A DNA stretch of 24,442 bases, taken from positions 1 through 24,442 of the forward strand of contig CAZODA010000047.1 of NCBI GenBank assembly GCA_964578485.1, in the 5' to 3' direction. The notes beneath the pieces were generated by a model. The model was not told where the DNA came from. It saw only the letters and a program-made list of their open reading frames with translations, and did no database searches. The DNA is from CAZODA01 sp964578485. GTDB lineage: Bacteria; Bacteroidota; Bacteroidia; Bacteroidales; Marinilabiliaceae. Numbering within the stretch: position 1 is the stretch's first letter; the number at the start of each line of letters is the position of its first letter. Below are positions 7,262 to 14,993 of this stretch, in pieces. A program made the translations under genes and the position numbers.

Positions 7262-8071
7262 ATGAAAAAAAGCTTTATTACCATAATTTTTACCTTGTTA
7301 TTATCATTAGTGTCATTTGTTGAAATCTTATCGGCTTCCAAGGCTGATAAAATATTTTCATCAACTGCCTACGGCTCAGGAGAGGAATTACACTATGTAA
7401 TATATTACAGTTTTCTTACCGGTGGACGTGCTGTACTTTCGGTTAATGACACAATTTTAAATGACAACTCAGTTTTTCATCTCAAAGCCACTGCGAAAAC
7501 TGTAGGCTTGCCCGGTAAAATTTTCAAGATACTCGACACTTATGAAAGTTTTATCAATCCTAACACCGAATTACCTGTCAAATCGATTCGTAATATTCGT
7601 GAAGGACGTTACCGATATTACAATGAAGTTCTATTTGATCATGACATTCGTCCTGATTCCACCTATATTATTAGTCAACGTTCAGGTTCTAAATATGTTA
7701 GTCCGGGAATTTTTGACATAGTATCGGCATTTTATTATGCCAGAATGCATCAATTCAACGATGATATGACAGAAGGTGAAATAATAGAATTAATGACATA
7801 TTTTGCCGATGAGGAATTTCCTTTGCTAATACGTTATCAGGGTACTGAAATCATTAGCACTCAATTTGGTCAGATTGAGTGTTACCGCTTTGGCCCCATC
7901 ACTGAAGTTGGCAGGGCCTTTGAGACAGAGGATGACATGCATGTATGGATTAGCAAAGACGAAAACCGGCTTCCAATTCGTGTTCGTTTTAAATTAAAAG
8001 TTGGTTCTTTTATTTGCGATTTGGAAAAATTCAGAGGTTTAAAAAACCCTTTTTCAAGTATAGTTTATTAA
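7262..8071 (+). CDS. DUF3108 domain-containing exported protein
   Basis: A 269-residue protein with a clear signal peptide: a Lys-Lys start, a hydrophobic core to about residue 23, and probable cleavage near LSA-S at about 25. The mature part begins with the features common in DUF3108 proteins: SGEELHYVIYYSFLTGGRAVLSV, then a strand-rich domain whose middle and end contain TYESFINPNTELPVKS and HVWISKDENRLPIRVRFKLKVGSF. The function is not established for the family; members are predicted periplasmic or lipoprotein-like proteins with a beta-rich fold. It is complete. Its stop lies 13 bases from the stop of the convergent outer-membrane barrel gene. I see no reason to assign an enzymatic role. 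Confidence 0.85.
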   Translation: MKKSFITIIFTLLLSLVSFVEILSASKADKIFSSTAYGSGEELHYVIYYSFLTGGRAVLSVNDTILNDNSVFHLKATAKTVGLPGKIFKILDTYESFINPNTELPVKSIRNIREGRYRYYNEVLFDHDIRPDSTYIISQRSGSKYVSPGIFDIVSAFYYARMHQFNDDMTEGEIIELMTYFADEEFPLLIRYQGTEIISTQFGQIECYRFGPITEVGRAFETEDDMHVWISKDENRLPIRVRFKLKVGSFICDLEKFRGLKNPFSSIVY

Positions 8072-8084
8072 GCCTAAAAAAACA

Positions 8085-8555
8085 TTAAAAACAATATCTA
8101 ATTCCAAGTGCAAGACCGAACCATCCGGCATGGTTAACATTTATCAAGCCAAGTTCGGGACGTGTATCTATGGAAATTTGTAGAGGTATTTCCTGAAAAT
8201 TATATTCAACACCTGCATTCAAAGCAGCAGCCAAAAATAAGCCATCCTTTTTATGATGATCACCGGTATATGAGCTGTTTCCAAGTGATGGTCCTAATCC
8301 CAAGTACCAGAAAAAACCACTTTCAATAGGCATAACCCACTGGTATATTGCTGTAAGATTCCAATAATTCCAATAGTTTGTACTTTTTATACCTAAATCG
8401 AGCTCTAAGCGTTCTTCCCAAAAAGGCGACTGAAATGATATTTCAGCTCCAACAAAATTTCCTCCTCCAAAGCGTATTCCTATGGCACTTTGTTTTGCTG
8501 TCACCAAAACAGGAATCATTATCACTAAAAAAACAACAAATAATCTTTTTTTCAT
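8085..8555 (-). CDS. Small outer-membrane beta-barrel-like protein
   Basis: A 156-residue hypothetical protein with a signal peptide (MKKRLFVVF then a hydrophobic stretch, predicted cleavage after VTA near residue 20). The mature chain alternates polar and apolar residues in short strands such as SAIGIRFGGGNFVGAEISFQ, FFWYLGLGPSLGN and AALNAGVEYNF, with Gly and aromatic girdles. It ends in LGLALGIRYCF: a C-terminal Phe is the usual signal for the BAM machinery. It probably forms a small barrel of about eight strands in the outer membrane. I do not recognise a specific family and no ligand is suggested. It reads toward the DUF3108 gene. Confidence 0.75.
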   Translation of the reverse strand: MKKRLFVVFLVIMIPVLVTAKQSAIGIRFGGGNFVGAEISFQSPFWEERLELDLGIKSTNYWNYWNLTAIYQWVMPIESGFFWYLGLGPSLGNSSYTGDHHKKDGLFLAAALNAGVEYNFQEIPLQISIDTRPELGLINVNHAGWFGLALGIRYCF

Positions 8556-8644
8556 TTGAATAAAATTAATTTTTCAAGATTAATTACAAGGCTTTAATTA
8601 TTCAATAATAACGGTAAATTCATATTAATATTGAAAATCACAAC

Positions 8645-8672
8645 AAAAAAAGCCCCCATAAAACGGAGGCTT
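8645..8672 (-). terminator. Terminator of tRNA-Gln
   Basis: On the minus strand AAGCCTCC pairs with GGGGGCTT (one G-U wobble) across a 7-base loop, followed by six T. It begins 14 bases after the tRNA 3' end. Confidence 0.85.
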
Positions 8673-8685
8673 AATATTCTTAAAG

Positions 8686-8756
8686 TTGTCCCGCAAGGAT
8701 TTGAACCCTGACCAGATGGACCAAAACCACCTGTGCTACCGTTACACCACGGGACA
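8686..8756 (-). tRNA. tRNA-Gln (UUG anticodon)
   Basis: The 71-base cloverleaf folds fully: acceptor TGTCCCG/CGGGACA, D arm GTGTAACGGTAGCAC, anticodon stem GGTGG/CCATC with one G-U pair, loop TTTTGGT with anticodon TTG, and a T arm with GTTCAAATC. The discriminator is A and the CCA end is not encoded. It is flanked by a good promoter upstream and a terminator downstream, so it is a single-gene unit. Confidence 0.96.
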
Positions 8757-8782
8757 AATTTTTCTGCTTTTTAAAGGCGATG

Positions 8783-8813
8783 CAAATATAGAACCTTTAC
8801 GACATCTTTCAAA
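8783..8813 (-). promoter_or_regulatory. Promoter of tRNA-Gln (Bacteroidota type)
   Basis: Minus strand TTTG (8813-8810), a 19-base spacer and TATATTTG (8790-8783) match the TTTG-N19/21-TAnnTTTG consensus fully. The predicted start would be about 20 bases ahead of the mature tRNA 5' end. Confidence 0.8.
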
Positions 8814-8917
8814 AAATATTTTCCAAAAAGATTGAAGTTTTCAGTACTTGCTTCATTTTGAAGTTTAAAATTATAATAACTCTTAGAGTTTTTTATAACT
8901 TTTTCATTTGAATATTG

Positions 8918-8925
8918 TATTTTTG
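8918..8925 (+). promoter_or_regulatory. Possible -7 element ahead of the DUF2723 gene
   Basis: TATTTTTG fits TAnnTTTG and lies 50 bases before the start codon at 8976. No TTTG is present at the expected -33 spacing, so this is tentative. The rest of 8757-8975 holds the tRNA-Gln promoter and otherwise shows nothing recognisable. Confidence 0.4.
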
Positions 8926-8975
8926 GCAAGCAAAACAATCGTTTAATAAGTTTAAAAATCTGAAAACAAACCAAT

Positions 8976-11900
8976 ATGCGAAAGTTCAGTAGGCTAAACA
9001 GTTATTTTGGCTGGTTAGCATTTTTAATTGCAGCAATTGTATATTTGCTAACCATAGAGCCAACGGCCAGTTTTTGGGATTGCAGTGAGCGTATTACTGC
9101 TATTTTCAAATTACAAGTTCCTCATCCACCCGGGGCTCCTTTTTTCATGTTAATGGGTCGTTTTATTTCTTTATTTGCTTCTGATGTTTCCAAAATCGCT
9201 ATTCATGTAAATATGATGTCTGCGTTAGCAGCTGCATTTACCATAGCTTTTCTTTTTTGGAGTATCACGCATTTGGCAAAAAAGATACTTCTTACAAATG
9301 AAGAGGAGTACAAGCATTCTTGGAGGATATGGGCTGTAATTGCCGCTGGTTTTGTTGGCGCCATGGCTTACACCTTCACCGATAGTTTTTGGTTTGTAGC
9401 TGTTGAAGCTGAGGCTTATGCAACCTCATCTATGTTCACTGCCATAGTTTTTTGGGCTATTTTAAAATGGGAATCTATTGCAGATCAGCCTCATTCTTAT
9501 CGTTGGCTTATTTTAATCTCTTACTTAATGGGATTATCAATAGGAGTTCATCTATTAAATCTTCTTGCAATTCCTGCCATTGTAATGGTTTATTATTTCA
9601 AGAAATTTGATCACAGTCCTCAAAAGAGTTTGGTTGCACTATTAATTTCGGCCTTGATTCTTGCTATTTTCCTATATGTAATTATTCCCGGAACTTTAAA
9701 AATTGCAGGTTGGTTTGAATTGTTCTTTGTAAACAATCTTGGTTTATCATTTAATTCGGGTTTAATTATCTACACGATTCTTCTTTTTGCTTTGTTGGCC
9801 TATGGAATTTATTATTCATACCGCCGAAAGAAAGCTACCCTTAATTTTACACTCACAGCATTAGCAATGATCTTAATGGGATACAGCTCTTATGCTACCA
9901 TTATAATTCGTTCGTCGGCCAACACACCAATGGATCAGAGTTCACCCGACGATGTATTTGCTTTAAGATCTTATCTTGCGAGAGAACAATATGGCGATAG
10001 TCCTTTATTTTACGGGCATTATTATAATTCTCCCCTTGACTGGGATGCTATGGACAAAGAAAAGGGCAAGCCTGTCTATGCCAAAATCAATGGCAAGTAT
10101 GAAGTTGTAGATTATAAACGCGATTATATATTTGATTCCCGCACTACTTCTATTTTCCCCAGAATGCACAGTCAGGAGCCACGGCATATTGAGGAATATC
10201 GCAACTGGGCAAAAATAGATGGCAAGAGTGTTCGCGTAACTGATCGTGATGGCATGCCTCAAACCATTAAAATTCCGAAATTTGGTCAAAATTTAAAATT
10301 CTTTTTCAAGTATCAGGTAAATCATATGTATTTACGATATTTCATGTGGAATTTTTCGGGCCGTCAAAACGATATTCAGGGTAACGGCGAAATTCATAAA
10401 GGTAACTGGATAACGGGTATTCCCTATATCGACAAGAAAATGTATGGTGAAGAATCGAAACTTCCTGATTTATATTCTAAAAATCCGGGCCGCAACAAAT
10501 ATTATATGCTGCCTTTACTTTTAGGCTTGATTGGTTTATTTTACCAGTATGGATCGGGTAAACAAGGCAAACGTGATTCTTTTGTTGTTTTATTATTATT
10601 CTTTTTCACCGGTATTGCTATTGTTATATTTTTAAATCAGACTCCTTTACAGCCCCGTGAGAGAGATTATTCTTATGTGGGCTCTTTTTATGCATTCTCT
10701 ATCTGGATAGGCCTTGGAGTTTTAGCTCTTATCGATACTTTCCGGCGTTTCCTGCCTGATATCTTATCCGTTGCTGCTGCAAGCTTATTATCCCTTATTT
10801 TTGTTCCCGGAATTTTAGCTTCTGAAAACTGGGACGATCATGACCGTTCGCATCGTACTATTGCGAGAGATTTAGCATTTAATTATTTAAATACAGTTGA
10901 TGAAAATGGCATTATCTTCACCATGGGAGATAATGACACTTTCCCTTTATGGTATGCGCAGGAAGTGGAAGGTGTAAGAACTGATGTAAGGGTTTGCAAT
11001 CTAAGTTATTTACAAACCGATTGGTATGTCGATCAAATGAAACGTCGAAATTATGAATCAGATCCTTTACCTTTTTCTTTAACGCGTGACCAGTATATAG
11101 TTGGTAAAAGGGATATAGTGTGGTTATTCAATCGCATAGAAGGATATGTTGATCTAAAGAAAGCCATAGAATTTCTTGCCAGCGAAGATCGCCGATCAAA
11201 GCAAATTCCCGGTTATAGTGGTCGCATAGAGCATCTTCCTTCAAAAGAATTCACTATACCTGCCGATTCTCAAAAAATTATCAACAATAATATTGTCAGC
11301 TCTCGCTATGCCGATCGTATTGATTCATTGGTATATTTTGAAGTAAACAAGGAAAGAATACTTAAAAATGAAGTAATGGTTTACGATTTGCTGGCCACTA
11401 ATGATTGGGACAGGCCTGTTTACTTTGCCGTTACAGTTGGTCCTGATAATTTTATGGATCTACAAAACTATTTCCAGCTCGAAGGCTTTGCTTATCAAGT
11501 TGTTCCTATTCGTTACGAAAACAAAGAAGGTCAATATGGCCGTGTAGATGTTGACCGTATGTACAATAATTTCACAAACACCTTTATTTTTAATGGTTGG
11601 AATGACCCCAAGGTTTATCTTGATGAAAATCACATACGCATGGGTATGAATATTCGTAACAACTTATCAAGATTAGCTCATGCCCTAATAGATGAAGGCA
11701 TGAATAAGGAAGCCCTTGAAGTACTTGACAAAACAATGGAAATACTTCCCGGCTCACGGGTTCCACACAATTATTTCTCAATGTTTTTGGCCGATGCTTA
11801 CTATAAATTGGGTGAAAATGAAAAAGGCGATCAACTGATAGAAGAATTTTCAGAGGATAATGCCCGTGAATTTGATTATTTCTCTTCTCTTGCCAATTAT

Positions 11901-12056
11901 GAATATAATATTTATAGAGATGAAATTCACAGAGCCTATTATATATATTCAGAAATTATTGATACACTCATATTAAATGAGAGAGAGGAGTTAAAGACTA
12001 AGATAGAGGAAGATTATAAACAATTGCTGCAAAGAATTGGTTTTTTTGAAGTCTAA
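8976..12056 (+). CDS. DUF2723 large membrane protein, GT-C glycosyltransferase-like (GT117 type)
   Basis: A 1026-residue polytopic inner-membrane protein typical of Bacteroidota. The N-terminal DUF2723 domain opens with a transmembrane helix (about 10-28) and the conserved loop FWDCSERI, with Asp35 and Glu38, followed by HPPGAPFF (His50). This arrangement recalls the acidic first-loop residues of GT-C enzymes, which use lipid-linked sugars and act on the outer side of the membrane. About a dozen hydrophobic segments follow, with a soluble insert at about 325-500 and further helices at about 510-620. The C-terminal half is soluble and ends in TPR-like helices (about 905-1000). Activity is inferred from fold similarity, with protein O-glycosylation one possibility. 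Its end overlaps the polysaccharide deacetylase gene by 20 bases, starting a run of four plus-strand genes. Confidence 0.88.
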   Translation: MRKFSRLNSYFGWLAFLIAAIVYLLTIEPTASFWDCSERITAIFKLQVPHPPGAPFFMLMGRFISLFASDVSKIAIHVNMMSALAAAFTIAFLFWSITHLAKKILLTNEEEYKHSWRIWAVIAAGFVGAMAYTFTDSFWFVAVEAEAYATSSMFTAIVFWAILKWESIADQPHSYRWLILISYLMGLSIGVHLLNLLAIPAIVMVYYFKKFDHSPQKSLVALLISALILAIFLYVIIPGTLKIAGWFELFFVNNLGLSFNSGLIIYTILLFALLAYGIYYSYRRKKATLNFTLTALAMILMGYSSYATIIIRSSANTPMDQSSPDDVFALRSYLAREQYGDSPLFYGHYYNSPLDWDAMDKEKGKPVYAKINGKYEVVDYKRDYIFDSRTTSIFPRMHSQEPRHIEEYRNWAKIDGKSVRVTDRDGMPQTIKIPKFGQNLKFFFKYQVNHMYLRYFMWNFSGRQNDIQGNGEIHKGNWITGIPYIDKKMYGEESKLPDLYSKNPGRNKYYMLPLLLGLIGLFYQYGSGKQGKRDSFVVLLLFFFTGIAIVIFLNQTPLQPRERDYSYVGSFYAFSIWIGLGVLALIDTFRRFLPDILSVAAASLLSLIFVPGILASENWDDHDRSHRTIARDLAFNYLNTVDENGIIFTMGDNDTFPLWYAQEVEGVRTDVRVCNLSYLQTDWYVDQMKRRNYESDPLPFSLTRDQYIVGKRDIVWLFNRIEGYVDLKKAIEFLASEDRRSKQIPGYSGRIEHLPSKEFTIPADSQKIINNNIVSSRYADRIDSLVYFEVNKERILKNEVMVYDLLATNDWDRPVYFAVTVGPDNFMDLQNYFQLEGFAYQVVPIRYENKEGQYGRVDVDRMYNNFTNTFIFNGWNDPKVYLDENHIRMGMNIRNNLSRLAHALIDEGMNKEALEVLDKTMEILPGSRVPHNYFSMFLADAYYKLGENEKGDQLIEEFSEDNAREFDYFSSLANYEYNIYRDEIHRAYYIYSEIIDTLILNEREELKTKIEEDYKQLLQRIGFFEV

Positions 12057-12687
12057 AAACAGTATTAGAACTCCGGTTATAATACGTAGATTATTACCGG
12101 GAACAATCTGGAAAATGCCCGTTAAAGAGAAGAAGGTGTTTTTAACATTCGATGACGGACCTATTCCGGAAGTGACTCCATGGGTAATTGACTGTTTAAA
12201 ATCTTTCGATGCCAAGGCTACTTTTTTTTGTGTTGGAAACAATGTTAAAAAGCATCCTGAAATTTATTCAGATATACTAAAATCGGGCATGCATACCGGC
12301 AACCATACTTTTTCACATTTAAAAGCTTGGAGTAATAGCAATAAGAAATATTTAAACGATATAGATCTGTGCCGAGAGTATATAAATAGCAATTTATTTC
12401 GTCCTCCCCATGGGCAGCTATACCCATGGCAACTATTATCATTAAAAAAAAGGTTTGATAAAATAGTAATGTGGGATATCTTAGGGCTCGATTGGAGGCA
12501 AGATTTAAACTCCGACGATATATACAATAATATAAGATTAAATTGCAGGCCGGGTTCAATTATAGTATTACATGATTCTATAAAGGCATGGCCACGACTT
12601 GAAGGGGCTTTGCCTCGTATATTATCATATTTTCATAACGAAGGATATAAAACCGAATTGATAAATAATCCTCTCCCTTCTCAATAG
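12037..12687 (+). CDS. Polysaccharide deacetylase (NodB domain) family protein
   Basis: Carbohydrate esterase 4-type protein of 216 residues, likely to remove acetyl groups from an N-acetylated glycan with a divalent metal. Motifs in order: LTFDDGP (Asp39-Asp40), GNHTFSH with metal ligands His90 and His94, RPPHG at 122-126, the Trp/Asp segment WDILGLDW and LHDS near 178. All catalytic positions seem intact. There is no signal peptide, so it may be cytoplasmic or membrane-associated. No ATG is placed to include the family-typical leader TPVIIRRLLPGTIW: the likely start is TTG at 12037 or 12046, inside the end of the DUF2723 gene, while the first ATG (12115) would remove this leader. Overlap with the upstream gene suggests coupled translation. 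Confidence 0.9.
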   Translation: MVFLKSKNSIRTPVIIRRLLPGTIWKMPVKEKKVFLTFDDGPIPEVTPWVIDCLKSFDAKATFFCVGNNVKKHPEIYSDILKSGMHTGNHTFSHLKAWSNSNKKYLNDIDLCREYINSNLFRPPHGQLYPWQLLSLKKRFDKIVMWDILGLDWRQDLNSDDIYNNIRLNCRPGSIIVLHDSIKAWPRLEGALPRILSYFHNEGYKTELINNPLPSQ

Positions 12688-12717
12688 AATACGATAAAAT
12701 TAAAAACTAACATTTAA

Positions 12718-13992
12718 ATGAACATTTTAATCATTGGCTCCGGTGCAAGAGAGCATGCCATTGGGTGGAAAGTTAAACAAAGTCCTTTGTGCGCTAATTT
12801 ATTTTTTGCTCCCGGCAATGCGGGTACTTCATTTGTAGGTACAAATTTAGATATTGGTGTAAATGATTTCGCTCTGTTAAAGGAAGCAAGCATCAACAAC
12901 AACATTTCACTTGTTGTTGTTGGTCCTGAGGAGCCTCTTGTAAAGGGTATCACAGATTTTTTTGAGAAGGAAGCTGAATTAAAGGATATTACAATTATTG
13001 GTCCTTCCCAAAAGGGAGCTTTTTTGGAAGGCAGCAAGGATTTTGCCAAGCAATTTATGTTTCGTCACAAAATTCCTACTGCTCGTTATCTTTCAGTAAA
13101 CAAGGACAATCTTAAAGAGGGGGAACAATTTTTAAAGACTATGAATGCGCCCTATGTTCTTAAGGCCGATGGATTAGCAGCCGGTAAAGGAGTATTAATA
13201 ATTGATGATTATAATGAAGCCTGTTTGTCCTTATCAGAAATGCTTGAAGGAAAATTTGGTGATGCCGGCAACACTGTTGTAATTGAAGAATTCCTTTCGG
13301 GTGTTGAGCTTTCCGCCTTTGTTTTAACAGATGGCACTCATTATTTTGTTCTTCCTGAGGCCAAGGATTACAAGCGCATTGGTGAGGGTGATTCAGGTTT
13401 AAACACCGGTGGCATGGGTGCTGTTTCGCCTGTACCTTTTGCTGATCCGGAATTTATGAAAAAGGTTGAAGATCGCATCATTCGACCCACCATAGATGGC
13501 TTAGCTATTGAAAACATAGTATTTAAAGGATTTTTATTTTTCGGACTAATCAATGTAGAAGGGGATCCTTATCTTATTGAATACAATGTAAGGCTTGGTG
13601 ATCCGGAAACAGAAGCTATCCTTCCCAGGTTAAAGAATGATCTTGTTGAGCTTTTACTTGCCGCCGGCAATCACACTTTAAATAATATAGAAGCTTCAAT
13701 TGAAGATCAAACTGCTGTTACAATTGTTCTCGTCTCGGGTGGTTATCCCGAAAGTTATGAAAAAGGCATCCCTATTTCCGGCACTGATATTCCGGATAGT
13801 AGTTTGGTATTTCATGCAGGGACAAAATATGACAAACAAGAAATAGTAACTAATGGAGGTCGTGTATTTGCTGTTACCTCAATTGGAAGAAACATTGAGG
13901 AGGCCCGCAATATTTCTTTACATAATGCTGCCAAAATAAAATTTAGTGGAAAATATTATCGTAAGGATATTGGTTTCGATTTAAACAACTAA
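12718..13992 (+). CDS. purD: Phosphoribosylamine-glycine ligase (GAR synthetase)
   Basis: Catalyses the second step of purine synthesis, joining glycine to 5-phosphoribosylamine with ATP to give GAR. The N-terminal domain begins with GSGAREHAI (7-15), the hallmark of PurD. The ATP-grasp domain follows, with YVLKADGLAAGKGVLI (about 142-157), EEFLSGVELS and the metal-binding signature VEGDPYLIEYNVRLGDPETE (about 281-300). The C-terminal domain contains VSGGYPESYEKG. At 424 residues it is complete and not fused to other pur genes. It lies 30 bases after the deacetylase gene and 14 bases before the DUF6427 gene. The pairing of purD with such a membrane protein is, as I recall, common in Bacteroidota, while its link to DUF2723 is less obvious. 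Confidence 0.98.
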   Translation: MNILIIGSGAREHAIGWKVKQSPLCANLFFAPGNAGTSFVGTNLDIGVNDFALLKEASINNNISLVVVGPEEPLVKGITDFFEKEAELKDITIIGPSQKGAFLEGSKDFAKQFMFRHKIPTARYLSVNKDNLKEGEQFLKTMNAPYVLKADGLAAGKGVLIIDDYNEACLSLSEMLEGKFGDAGNTVVIEEFLSGVELSAFVLTDGTHYFVLPEAKDYKRIGEGDSGLNTGGMGAVSPVPFADPEFMKKVEDRIIRPTIDGLAIENIVFKGFLFFGLINVEGDPYLIEYNVRLGDPETEAILPRLKNDLVELLLAAGNHTLNNIEASIEDQTAVTIVLVSGGYPESYEKGIPISGTDIPDSSLVFHAGTKYDKQEIVTNGGRVFAVTSIGRNIEEARNISLHNAAKIKFSGKYYRKDIGFDLNN

Positions 13993-14006
13993 ATTCAAAC
14001 AACACA

Positions 14007-14993
14007 ATGCTATTCAAGACATTACATAAAAACTCTCTTACTGTATTTCTATTAACTCCCTTATTGGTTCTTGGATTATGGTTAAGATTTTTTGTAATTG
14101 ACATTGTTCATTTCACAGCATTAGATAATCCATCTATGCCCATTTGGGATTCACTAATTGTTCCCTATCTCGGGAGTTCAGTATTTACAGCAGGCATCAG
14201 CACTTATTTACTTGCCTTGCTCACCGGCTGGTCGCTCAACCGTATTGTTTCAAAATACGCATTAACCCATCAGCAAAGTATGCTGCCACTTTTAATGTTT
14301 GGCTTACTAACGGCACCATTTTTAACTATTCAAAAGTTAAATCCGGTTTGGTTTTTTTCTCTATTTCTAATTCTTGCAATAGAGCGACTTCTTGCAGGTG
14401 TAAATAAGCGTAACCCCACTACTGTATGTTTTGATTCAGGGTTTTTAGTTGGTATAGGAAGTTTGATTTTTGCTAAGGGAATATTTTTCTTTCCGGTAAT
14501 ATTAATAGGAATGGGGCTTTTACGTCTTTTGACTTTTCGAAACCTTACAGCATCAATTTTAGGCTTATCCTTTCCTTTCATTTTAAGTTTTGGATGGTTT
14601 TTTATGTTTGATAAAGGTCTTTGGTTTCTTTCCGAATTAAATGAAAATTTAGTGACAAATCCCGGGCAATACAATTATAATATGTATTCCCTCAGTTACA
14701 TGATTTTTATGGTTGTCATATTAGGCAGCTCAATAATAAATATATTCCGCTATATGCCTCTTCAAAAGATAATCGTACGTCGTTATCTTCGTGTTTTTAT
14801 ATGGATTATTTTTCTTACAGGAGCAGCAGTATTATCTCCATTTTTCTCAATAGAAACTATGCCTATTGCAGCATTAGGCTCATCTGTTGCAATTACATTC
14901 TGGCTTGATCGGATGCGTATAGAATGGATCAGAGAAGCGATATTTATTTTAATTATCAGCCTGTGTCTGGCGGGACAATTTCTATTTTATTAA
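14007..14993 (+). CDS. DUF6427-like polytopic membrane protein
   Basis: A 328-residue hydrophobic protein with about eight to nine predicted transmembrane helices; the first ones are at about 13-32, 55-75, 88-105 and 108-125. There is no catalytic motif I can name. Length, hydrophobicity profile, N-terminal layout (short basic leader, then a long helix) and position directly after purD agree with the Bacteroidota family DUF6427, whose function is unknown. It is the last gene of the plus-strand run. Its stop lies inside the 3' end of the convergent hybrid kinase gene (12-bp overlap). The family name is recalled from context and was not confirmed by search. Confidence 0.7.
   Translation: MLFKTLHKNSLTVFLLTPLLVLGLWLRFFVIDIVHFTALDNPSMPIWDSLIVPYLGSSVFTAGISTYLLALLTGWSLNRIVSKYALTHQQSMLPLLMFGLLTAPFLTIQKLNPVWFFSLFLILAIERLLAGVNKRNPTTVCFDSGFLVGIGSLIFAKGIFFFPVILIGMGLLRLLTFRNLTASILGLSFPFILSFGWFFMFDKGLWFLSELNENLVTNPGQYNYNMYSLSYMIFMVVILGSSIINIFRYMPLQKIIVRRYLRVFIWIIFLTGAAVLSPFFSIETMPIAALGSSVAITFWLDRMRIEWIREAIFILIISLCLAGQFLFY

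Noticed and set aside
8771..8974. Open frame of 67 codons on the minus strand between tRNA-Gln and the DUF2723 gene
   Set aside because: It covers the tRNA-Gln promoter and the 5' region of the DUF2723 gene, has low-complexity AT-driven composition, and shows no recognisable domain.
12714..13049. 111-codon minus-strand frame inside purD
   Set aside because: It lies wholly within the strongly supported purD coding region and is an antisense shadow of it.
14330..14674. 114-codon minus-strand frame inside the DUF6427 gene
   Set aside because: It is an antisense shadow of a hydrophobic coding region: the Lys/Asn/Ile-rich translation mirrors the Phe/Leu codons of the sense gene.
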